Shown piece after piece: positions 1 to 9,900 of a stretch of DNA of 64,000 nt (its first letter is position 1; each line of letters begins with the position of its first letter). The notes under the pieces are model-generated. The model did not search any database and was not told the origin of the DNA. It was given only the letters and a program-made list of their open reading frames with translations. Made by a program: the position numbers and the translations under genes. This DNA is from Colias croceus. Lineage: Eukaryota; Arthropoda; Insecta; Lepidoptera; Pieridae. The stretch lies in assembly GCF_905220415.1 (NCBI RefSeq), contig NC_059541.1, positions 3,422,501-3,486,500 of the forward strand, in the 5' to 3' direction.

Positions 1-105
1 TAACGTGAAATCGAATCGTATGAAAAAGAAGGAATTTCATAAAAATTCTAATATATTTATCAAATAGTTTTTTATAAATTCCTTGTCATGTTGTTTTTAT
101 TCTTC

Positions 106-180
106 ACTAGCTGTTGCCCGCGACTTCGTCCGCGATTAGGTCGTTTTTCGTCATTCGTCGTTTAAAAAAAATACGTGACA
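106..180 (-). mobile_element. Helitron-like 3' end remnant
   Basis: Read on the minus strand it ends in a GC-rich hairpin followed by CTAGT (ACTAG at 106-110), the 3' signature shared by all Helitron-like copies in this window. Only the terminal part is recognisable; the inner boundary is not. Confidence 0.5.
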
Positions 181-2354
181 CTTTATTTTAAAATTTTCTT
201 AATTATTGTCTCTTATAAAATTTAACTACATTAAAATTGAACACTCTGATAAGAAAATCTTAAAATCTGAAGAAAACATGAATGTGGTTTAAATTCTACA
301 TTACTTAGTATCAAATAATAATCTAAATTAAATGTAGATTAACAGTTTGAGCACACCATTATAGAATATGTACCTAAGTATTAAATTACGTTAGTTTACA
401 TAGTAACTTTACTAAAAACACGATGACTATCTTTCGCGCTCGATACCACAAACTAAGCATGTTTGTGGTACGTGGCCCGCGTCACTTGACCCCCCGCGAG
501 TTCCCCTCCGTTGCTATGCGAAAATACATTCGTCGCCCTACTGTAGGAAAAATTGTAATACTGTGGCCTGGGCGTTATAACACGTCCAGGGAGTTCCTGA
601 GTGCCGATATCACCATCTTGAGGAAAAGCTTCTAATGTCGATTTAAAACTGCATACATACGAATTAACCTGTTCTAAAATTGTGAAATGAGTTCAGTTTT
701 AAATTTGAGAAATATTGATTTCTTGTATTCCACGATTCGTTGTAGTCGAATACAAAATATATTTAAACAAACTTAGCTTGGCCTTCAGGCAAAAGGGATC
801 CTATCAAATGGTAAACTTGACCTTGTATCTTAAAAGTAAGCATGAACGGATCTTCTGATAATTATTGAGCACCAAAGGATCATTTGAAACGCACTACTAT
901 AAGAGCGAATATTGTCTAATAACAGTTTACATTGCACCACAGAATACATAATAGTAGCTAAACGCTAATTGCACAGTATGTTCCTCTAAAAGTAGTGATT
1001 TTGTGAAAGGTTCCGGTGTATCTTCAAACGAAAGCCGACTCGCCTTACTACACTATAAAGCATTACAAAAAGAACATACTACGTTAATATCGCCTATACA
1101 AAAAATGATGAATGAATGTTACAATATTATACTTTGACTACTTTGACTGTTAGTTAAAGTTTATTTTTACTAACAACATGTAAATGAAGAAGAAATAATA
1201 ATTACCAACGAACTAACCTTTTCTATAATACTTAACACGGCACATTTTTCAAATTATCTTGCTCAACTCTACTAAAAAATTTGAGGGTTTTGTTGGAACT
1301 TTAATATGTAAAAACTATGATATATCTAAACTACGATACAACTTGCATGCGGAAATGCTCATTACAATTGTGAATCTAAAGAATAACTAACATACTGTTC
1401 AATTTTATTGAGCTGATGAATATCTTTTGCCTGGAAGAAATCACCGTCGCCTAACTATAATGTGTTTTCTTATAAAACCGTTACATAATTTATTTTATCT
1501 ACTTAAATAATGAAAATGATATATTTATAAAATATAAAACATATTATGTAAAATGATTAAAAATAAATAAATGAAGCAACTACGATTCAAAGAAAACATC
1601 TTTTTCAGTGTGAAAATGCTCTAAGCAATCCTGGATGATGAACTGTATATCATGTACCTACTCTGATCCCAGTACGGTCGGTACGTCGATAGCCATAACG
1701 ATAAATATTATAATCAGATAACCGCAAAGTCAAAATAAAAACATTACTTGTAAAGTTGTGAGTGCAAAATTTACGTTTCATTTGGCAATAAAAATTTTTT
1801 CGGTACTAAAACGTAGTAGTTTGATATGTGGTTGGCTACCCCTCCTCTCCTTCCTGAAAAATATCCTCCAAAATTTCCCGAGATACTTCCAATGATTGAA
1901 CCATTGGACGTTGGACATTAACTTCAGTCAAAAATTGACGAAGCGGATGATTACTAATTTCCACTTAATCCTCGCTGCTACTGTCTTTATCATCAAATCA
2001 TCAATTTTCAAGTGGTGTAGTAAAAATATCAGCAGAAATCGTCTTCCAAAGGCGATATAATTTTATTAGCATTGAATCTGTAAATAAAAAAATCAAAAGT
2101 TAACTGTAAATCTATAAAAAAAACTACTTACAAATAAAATTTTATCAAAAACTTCTGTTCCCAATGCACCTCAAAATAATAAAAGAATCATTCATTTCAT
2201 TTCATTTCATTTCAATAAATACCTGTAAGTAACAACTTACCTTTTGTGGGAACGCATGATGGTGAAAATTCACAAAACACGAAGATTGCATTTGATATTT
2301 TTTGTTTTATGGCATTCAATTGCTTTATAAATATACATAGCATACATATACATA
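181..2354. other. AT-rich stretch without recognisable gene
   Basis: Mostly AT-rich DNA with no convincing exon on either strand. A GC-richer patch at about 425-625 supports a 70-codon forward reading frame, but it resembles no family I know and looks like mobile-element debris. A (TTCAT)n microsatellite lies at about 2189-2214. Confidence 0.5.
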
Positions 2355-2545
2355 ACATAGTATGAAAAAAGTCGCTTTCTGTGTCCCTGTGTCCCTATGT
2401 CCCTTTGTATGCTTAAATCTTTAAAACTTCGCAACAGATTTTGATGCGGTTTTTTTAATAGATAGACTGATTCAAGAGGAAGGTTTTAGTACATAATTTA
2501 TTAGGTTTTAGACAAAGCGGACGAAGCCGCGGGCGGTAAGCTAGT
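2355..2545 (+). mobile_element. Helitron-like non-autonomous element, family A
   Basis: Ends with a GC-rich hairpin and CTAGT at 2541-2545. The inner block (gtccctttgtatgcttaaa, then a run of A/T, then aggttttagacaaagcg) recurs at 29.15-29.27 kb on the same strand and at 41.03-41.21 and 46.22-46.38 kb on the other, which defines a repeat family. No coding capacity. The left end is approximate. Confidence 0.6.
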
Positions 2546-2811
2546 AAATTTATAAAACACGAAGATTTTTAAAATTGTAACTAATGAACACAACAATATA
2601 TTATTATACTCTTTGGAACACAATCATTAGATTAACTGTAGATAATGGTGTCTATTTTTACTTAAAATAATAAACATCTACCCTCACTTTAAAAAAATGT
2701 AGTTTATTATTTACACGAAATATATCTTATAGGGAACGGAAGATATGGGTTAAAGAGTTAAATAAATAAATAACATAATTATATTTAAATTATTAATTTT
2801 TAACATTGTGT

Positions 2812-3168
2812 TCAGTAGTGTTAACATGTAAATTGATTTGATTTTTACGAAATCTCATAGATGGCGCTGTTACAAAATTAACATTATACAACTTACATTC
2901 TTTAAGCTATGTTTCTCTTCCCAAGTTACTTAAATGGCATAATTTTTATAGTGTCAATATAGATATTGTCAAACAACATTTATATATGCGTCATTTGATT
3001 ATTAATTTCCAATAGTTAACGTGTAAATTGAATTGATTTTTATAACATTTAATAGATGGCGCTGTTTCTAATTTGTCTTTATACTACTAAATTCATTAAA
3101 ATGTTTCTCTGCCCAAATTACGTAAATGACATAGTTTTTATTTTGTAAAGCTAGATAATAGCATGGCT
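2812..3168. repeat. Diverged tandem duplication, about 195 bp per unit
   Basis: Two successive segments (about 2812-2975 and 3005-3168) align along their length. Shared blocks are gtaaattgatttgattttta, atagatggcgctgtt, a gtttctct.cccaa block and a tail ending ctagata/tagata. They look like an old duplication of one repeat unit. Function unknown. Confidence 0.55.
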
Positions 3169-3239
3169 TACTCGAAACCAACATTTAAACATGAGTCTTT
3201 AGATTGTACGCTGTCGTAATACACGGAATACGTAAGAAA

Positions 3240-3550
3240 AATAAAGGTTCACAGCTCCTCCCCCGTAGGTGATAGCTTGATAATATGTAGCCTATAGCCT
3301 CACCCGACCTGTTAGTAATATTCATGCAAAATTTGAAGTCAATCTATGCAGTACTTTCTGAGATTAGCAAGGAAATACATACAGACAAACAGACAAACAG
3401 ACAAACAGACAAAAATTCTAAAAACTATGTTTTTGGCTTCTATATCGATTATAGATCATGGATTATGTATTCTTTTAAAAAAATATTCAATGTACAGTTT
3501 TGACTTTCCTACGATTTTATTTATTCTTCATATTAATTTTATCGCTATTA
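3240..3550 (-). mobile_element. Helitron-like or SINE-like repeat remnant
   Basis: Contains the cagctcctcccccg... tatagcct block, an (acaaacag)n-type run at about 3380-3412 and a terminal block, ttcaatgtacagttttgac, related to the copies at 5.3-5.6 and 28.1-28.4 kb. The 69-codon frame across it is a by-product of the repeat. Confidence 0.45.
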
Positions 3551-3649
3551 AATAAAACAACAATAAAGAATAATAAATTTTATTTGATTATAATAAAAAA
3601 TTAACAAATTAAAATGAAATAAAACTATGTATTTAAATTAAAAATATAT

Positions 3650-3705
3650 TTAGAGAGACGCGATGTTGTCCGCCGGAGTCATGCCGAAGTCGTTATAAAA
3701 TAAAA
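3650..3705 (-). other. Possible last exon of the troponin I Pro/Ala-rich isoform
   Basis: A GC-rich island in AT-rich DNA. On the minus strand it reads in phase with the exon at 4242-4274 (phase 1) and ends ...DFGMTPADNIASL, then stop at 3650-3652. The only upstream AG (3706-3707) has a poor polypyrimidine tract. The fit of phase and the short clean end are suggestive, but this could equally be a mobile-element fragment. Confidence 0.2.
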
Positions 3706-3924
3706 CTTATATAGTAATAACTGTTTACGATGTTGCTGTAACAAAATAATATTTTATAATATAATAGATTATTAGAAACATTATTTAGAAATGTTTATTT
3801 GTATGTATGCATGTAAAGATGTTTGCTGATCAATTTATTTTAGTATCTAGGAATATATTTTCTAGATGCAATGAAAAGATAATTTAAATAAAGGTACAAT
3901 AAATGTAATAAAAATATTCTTCAG

Positions 3925-4040
3925 GTCTCTACCAATTTGGTAAGCGAAACACAAGCCGAGAGGTCCCGGCTTCAATTCCCGGTGGAAACGAATAAAATGT
4001 CAGTGAAACAGATGTGAAATCTGCCCCACAACACACAAGG
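3925..4040 (+). mobile_element. tRNA-derived SINE remnant
   Basis: Contains a B-box-like promoter element (gcttcaattcc) inside gagaggtcccggcttcaa, the usual head of lepidopteran tRNA-derived SINEs. The A box is not clear and the copy is degraded. Confidence 0.4.
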
Positions 4041-4241
4041 GACATGGATCTTCAGTTTAACGTGTATTTCTTTAGCTAAGAATATTTAACGTACTTTTCA
4101 TTTTATTTCAATATATCTTTTTTTTTTTAAGTCATCTTTGAAAAAGGTTTATTTTCTAAATGTTTCAAAGCATTAATATGATTGAGTCTCTTCGAATGTC
4201 AATAGCTTTCTTCGTGGCATAGTAAAATCAATAACACTTAC

Positions 4242-4274
4242 CAGCTGGTGCCGCCGCAGCTGCAGGTGCCGGTG
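4242..4274 (-). CDS. wupA: Troponin I Pro/Ala-rich extension, exon 2
   Basis: A 33-nt exon with a tatag acceptor and a gtaag donor on the minus strand. With the single G carried from the exon at 4541-4574 it reads APAPAAAAAPA and again leaves a G, so phase 1 in and phase 1 out. Pro/Ala-rich C-terminal tails are known from flight-muscle troponin I of some insects (troponin H of Lethocerus). A further exon must follow; only a weak candidate is seen at 3650-3705. I infer that this is an alternative 3' end of troponin I; expression is not shown by the sequence. Confidence 0.6.
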
Positions 4275-4540
4275 CTATAAAATAAAAAATAAATTAACAA
4301 AATCTAATAATTAGTCTGGATGGACTGCATGATATAACCACATATGACATAACTACATTTTATTTATTTTATAAACACTAAAAACGATTAATAAAATGTT
4401 TATATTATCTGTGGTCAATTCATTTTATTCTATTTCTAATTTCAAAAGTTTGTTGTTCGAATTAGTAGATTTATTGTATGATTTTACAGAATACACTTCT
4501 ATTAGTAAATGTTTTCAGAAAAATCTCATTAATAACTCAC

Positions 4541-4574
4541 CTGCAGGTGTTGCAGGCGTCGATTCTGCCTCCGC
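4541..4574 (-). CDS. wupA: Troponin I Pro/Ala-rich extension, exon 1
   Basis: A 34-nt exon with a tttacag acceptor and a gtgag donor on the minus strand, reading AEAESTPATPA in phase 0 and leaving one G. It could be reached from an internal donor (AAG followed by gtaaag) inside the terminal exon at 6835-6903, which also lies at a codon boundary. That splice would replace the last eight residues VKEEEVEA with a Pro/Ala-rich tail. Direct splicing from the exon at 9011-9152 is equally possible by phase. Confidence 0.6.
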
Positions 4575-5334
4575 CTGTAAAGTATTTAATATTTTAAAAT
4601 ATCACAATAATTAATGAGCTGAAGAGTATTTGCATAAAAAGATCCATTATCCAATTAAGCAAAAAATAATTTGTTATCTCTTAGACTATATTGACATAAA
4701 AATTGTTGTCTATTTATGCAAATAACAGGCAGAACAGCCAATATTTTTAAATAGCTGGTTAGAAAGACAATAGACTAGCCACTAAAACGAAGAGAAGTGT
4801 TATTAAGAGCTAAAAGCTTTGACAAACAGCTTTTGTATTAAATCATCTTAAAATAAGCCTTTTTAATAAGCAATCATTTGCTTGCCATACGTACCTATTT
4901 ATACTGAAAATGTCTTACCTTTAAAATTAATTAACAATACATAATTACATAGATGAATGATATTTTAATTAAATCGTTTTTCGTTTAATATTGAGCACAT
5001 TTATTGTCAATAATTAAATACCTTTCCATTAAGTCAACGACGTGTACGGCTTGTATAATAAATTATTAACATAAAGTCGAATATTAATTTGTGAACGATT
5101 TTTATTATTGTTTTAATTACACAATTCAACATTTCGGTGTTGAAAATAACTTTATTTACATAAAATTATGAATTTAGTTAGCATTCGTAGATAACAAAAA
5201 TTCTGCGCCTCTTCTATATGGCCTTATTTCTCACTCTCATTTAAAAATGTGACTTATGTCTCCTAGATGAAGATTTTCTAAAACACATCATAACATTGGA
5301 AGTGTTAATTATTTAGATACCAATATATTTATTT

Positions 5335-5646
5335 ACTAGCTTCCGCCCGCGACTCCGTCCGCGCGGAAAAATTAAGATTTATTTTTTTCTACCTACGTAT
5401 TTTTCCGGGATAAAAAGTATCCTATTTTATGCCCAGGATAATAAGGTATAATTATACCAAGTTTCATAGAAATCGAACCGTTAGTTTTCACGTGATGCCT
5501 GAACATACAGACAGACAGACAGACAAAAAATTTTTTAATCACATATTTGGGTTTGGTATCGATCCAGTAACACCCCCTGCTATTTATTTTTTCAATATTT
5601 TCAATGTACAGAATTGACCCTTCTACAGATTTATTATGTGTATAGA
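5335..5646 (-). mobile_element. Helitron-like non-autonomous element, family B
   Basis: 312 bp. On the minus strand it starts with TC (TCTATACAC...), carries a (GTCT)n run and ends with a GC hairpin and CTAGT. It is nearly identical over its whole length to the opposite-strand copy at 28115-28440. It lies in the troponin I 3' region, between the two sets of terminal exons. Confidence 0.65.
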
Positions 5647-6111
5647 TTTACTACGAATTTGAGAATTTGTAGAGTCTAGTGTTTCACATAAATACATTTT
5701 TCGACACAATATCCTAGTATATTTAGCTCTATTTTCTATATAAACGATTATGACGTTATTATTCTAATGAAAATATTAAACCGTAAGATTAAAAATTATT
5801 ATATTTCTGTACTCACTAACTGTTGAATCAAAATGAATAAATAAGTATTCAATTTGTATTTACACTATACATATTAATATTATTTCTTTAGAATTTTCGC
5901 GATTTGTAAGAATTTCTTATTTTTAGTGGTCTGCAATTGAATCTATTATGTATATGAAAAAAGTTGCCAACTGTTTCATTACTGTTTTTCTTTTCTATTT
6001 TTCATGGTGAAAACTATAATGCCAATTTTTATAGTCTCGCCAAATATTTATATAAATCTGAAGAATTTCATATTTTTATTTTATTTTCTTATTCTTCCAC
6101 TTATTATTTCA

Positions 6112-6348
6112 ACTAGGTTTCCGCCCGCGGCTTCACCCGCGCGGTCAAAGAAAAACCCGCATAGTTCCCGTTGCCGTGGGATTTCCGGGATGGCGTCATT
6201 TTCCCGGGATAAAAGTAGCCGATGTCCTTTTTCGGGTATCAAAATATCTCCATACCAAATTTCATGAAAATTGGTTCAGTAGTTTAGGCGTGATTGAGTA
6301 ACAGACAGACAGACAGAGTTACTTTCGCATTTATAATATTAGTATGGA
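6112..6348 (-). mobile_element. Helitron-like non-autonomous element, family C
   Basis: On the minus strand it begins TCCATACTAATATTATAAAT, has a (GTCT)n run and ends with a GC-rich hairpin and CTAGT at 6112-6116. It is the classic lepidopteran element family; further copies lie at 31.47, 33.11 and 59.41 kb. Confidence 0.65.
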
Positions 6349-6834
6349 TGTAAGTATGGATTTCTTGTATACTCATCACACTTACTCTTCAGCTAATATA
6401 CCAGATTAATCACGTTATAGACTATAACGTGGTCAACCTCATTACCATTAAAATAAAATGTTTAGCACAGTTATAGTGAAATTTTCAATACAGTGACATG
6501 AACAAACAAAAGGATCATTAACTAAAATACGGATTGATTATTTATCATAGTGGTTTTTAACACATGGGTCTCGGTTTGGGCAAGGTCAGGGTAGGAAATG
6601 ACATTCTCACATATAACATAATACAGAAATTATTTTTATTAATTTATTAACTTACAAAAACTTTATTTAATAAATAAATAATATAAAATGATATTGACGT
6701 GGTGTGTGGTCAATTTTTTACATATATATGAAGGAATATGCCAAGGGATGTGAAACCACATGCTTTAGGATGGACCGTGGTTTCTATGGCAACAGTTCTT
6801 ATAAATAAAGGCCAATGGGGGGAAGATTCACACT

Positions 6835-6903
6835 TCATGCTTCGACTTCCTCCTCCTTTACCTTCTGATCGCCAGGCTTGCCCTTGGACCAGTCTGGTTT
6901 TTT
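6835..6903 (-). CDS. wupA: Troponin I terminal exon (type b)
   Basis: Acceptor tttacag at 6904-6910. Reads KKPDWSKGKPGDQKVKEEEVEA then TGA, which is the usual C-terminus of insect muscle troponin I. Phase 0, so it joins the exon at 9011-9152 directly. Inside it, AAG|gtaaag is a good donor at a codon boundary that would allow run-on into the Pro/Ala-rich exons at 4.2-4.6 kb. Confidence 0.9.
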   Translation of the reverse strand, partial: KKPDWSKGKPGDQKVKEEEVEA

Positions 6904-9900
6904 CTGTAAACAATATAGAGCATTAGTTTCCATCCGTGTTAAAAATTGAAAGCATGCTTATACATACACAATATATGTACGCTTTATATACGTTATATAC
7001 GTATATTGTGCATTTATAAGTACAATATGAATCTGCAATCTGGCCATTAGCCAAACTCATTTCGACTCTAATCGCCATAATTACGGTCGGAATTTGCAGA
7101 AAATTTGACCAATTTTTTCCCGAGATAAAGTTGAGAGTAATTTTGTGAGTTGCAGATGCATAGGCGGCATGAGAACAAATGACTGAGGCAACTTGAGCTA
7201 TTTGCAGCTCGATCATCAATACACGTCCAGCTCTAACTAACGACCGGTGCCCACCTCGCGAGCCTGTACGTCATTAGCTATATATTATCGTTATATTGAT
7301 GAAAGCTATCAATATTTCGAGGTATAAAATTATATTTTGATAACAAATACGTAGAATAAATCAAAATTGTCTTACACAAAAAAGTGGATAAAGTCATTCT
7401 TTAAAACAATTTCGGTACCCAGAGATAGCATTTATTTATAGGCATTGGAGATATGCCAACTCTATTTCTGTGTGAATATTTTTGAATCTGTAGTCATTTG
7501 TTCGCATTTTTCTAATTCTAACAGTCTCACGTGTGCCAACCTTGCTGTACAAGGTAATAAGCAGGTGCCAGGGATCTAGCGATAGCCGTAAGTTCTAAGG
7601 ACATACTAAAGGATTTGCTTTTTCTCTTTATTTCTTAACCCAAAACAAGGACTGAAATCATACGTCAGTTACCTTTTCACTGAAATAGCAAAATTATAAA
7701 GCAGGTCATAAATCAAAAGCAGACAATAAAATCTAACATGGAAAGCCGTGTCCCGAAGCCGTGTGTGAAAGGCCAACGTTCTCAGTTGAATAAGGCATCC
7801 AGACTAAAAGAGGATTTCATAAAGTTGCCAAGAATATGGAAATATAATGTTGTATCGTATTCTGGTGTCAAGTGTGACACACCTATCGGAAATTATATAA
7901 GCGATATATGTACAATCAGTCGAACGAATCATTCTACTTTTTGTAGAAATAACGAAAAAGATTCAATTTGCCACAGGCAACAAAACCATTCCACCAATGG
8001 TATGTAGTCGCTGAGCTAAGGAATAAGGACATACATGCCTAAATAAATCACTATTAAATATCTTTTTTGTGTCCATATTTTACCTTACTCGCAGCGGGAC
8101 CCTGTGAAACACGTTTTATTGTTAAAAGTTAATTAAATTAGCAGAAAATTTAGTCTTATGTAGACATATTATCAGTAATAGTTAAGGATTAAAAGTTATT
8201 CCTATTAGTATTATCGGATTATCAATTTTTATGGAGCCTTCAAAATAAGAGAACAGTGTCGAAAATATTTATATAGTTAGTCACTGGTCAAACATAGCAG
8301 TTGTGGACTTTTGCGGCGATCAAAGCTTTGCAGGTGAACTCCAATATACTCCCAAATAAAACCGAAGCTTGTGTAGATTATTGTGAGTTATGTACAGAAC
8401 ATTGGAACTGCCAAAAGTTAAGCTAGAGGTATATATACGCGTCCCACACTATCTCACCTCGTTGGCTTTATTATGGTTTGTTCTCATTCATATAATAAAG
8501 AACCGTTGTATAGTTAATAAATATATTTTATTAAAATTTAATCGAGAATTAAAATTAAATCATCTTGGTGTAAAAGGAATTGTATGAATGAAACTGGGGT
8601 AGGGATCACTTCTTCCCGATAGCCCAATCAGCTTTCTCTGCCTTCTTAGCCTGTCGGAATGTTAGCTCGTATTGTATTTCTTATTTATTTATTTTATATT
8701 ATAATAATAGTAAATAGGGTGCTTCGGAGTAATTGCGAAATTTGGTAAAATCATGTAAGTAACATTTTTTGGTTAAAAAATAATAAAATTGTAACGTGTA
8801 AAATATTTCAATGATTCCCATACTTCAATTCCAACTTTCGCTATTACAGCAATGCACAAAATGTCTTTGTAAAAATTTTTTTAGTCCAAGACGTCAAGAA
8901 TAGTTCAATTAATAATTGTTTAATGAGTTAAAATTTTGATTAAAAAATTTTGTTACTTTTGGAAGAGATAGTAAGAACTTTTTATTATTGAATAAATTAT
9001 TTATATTTACCTCTTTGTCTTCTTCTTCAAGGGTGAATTCCTTCTTCTTGACAACCTTGAGTTGGTTACGGAAGTTGAATTCGGCAGCCTTCTTTTGGAG
9101 CTTGGCGAATTTGTTTTCGTATTTGGACACCTTCTTCAATGTAGGTTTGACGCTGGAAAATGAACGTTATGATATGTAGAACAAGGTGCAATATACCATA
9201 AATTTTGACAGTTTTAATATTGTAAAACTGATACAAAATCGCAATGTTCCATTTCAAGGAGATTTTAATTTGCTTTATGAAAAATGTTTTATATCTTAAA
9301 ATGGAGATAAGAGATATCATAGATATCCGGGCCCTTATTTTATTATTAAATATGAGAATAGACTTTATATAGGCTAGGTACTGCAGAATAAAAATTTACA
9401 CAGTATTATTGTTGAATGTGCTCATTATCGGAAGTAAACAATACCTTACTATTCACACTTGAAACAACTAAAGTAAGTACCTACTACATTATTTACGACA
9501 CTCGTTGTAATAAACAGAACTAAGAGACCCTTTACAATATTAGAGTGTTGCGTGGGTATAATTAAAAAATCGATTCGGAATACAACAAGGCTCTTTAGTG
9601 AAGTGCAGTTAAGTGCGCTCGGCGCCGGAAAGTCATTATTTTGTGATATTCACAGTCACATTCTCTTTTAATACGAATTTTAAAGAGAATTTACTTGAAT
9701 ATGCAATATCGCGTATGAATTTAGATGACTTATGTGGGGTTTCTTACTTCGTCTCGTATTTTTAGGAATCATTTTAATAGTAAAAATAAAATGTCTTCAC
9801 ATTAAATTAATGGAATTTTATATCATAATAATAAACGCACAAGAGGGTTTTCTTTGCTATTCGCAAATTAGCCATCACCATCTCACGAGAAATGTTTAAT

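Noticed and set aside
3346..3555. Frames over runs of acaaacag and acagacag
   Set aside because: Translation of simple repeats inside Helitron-like copies.
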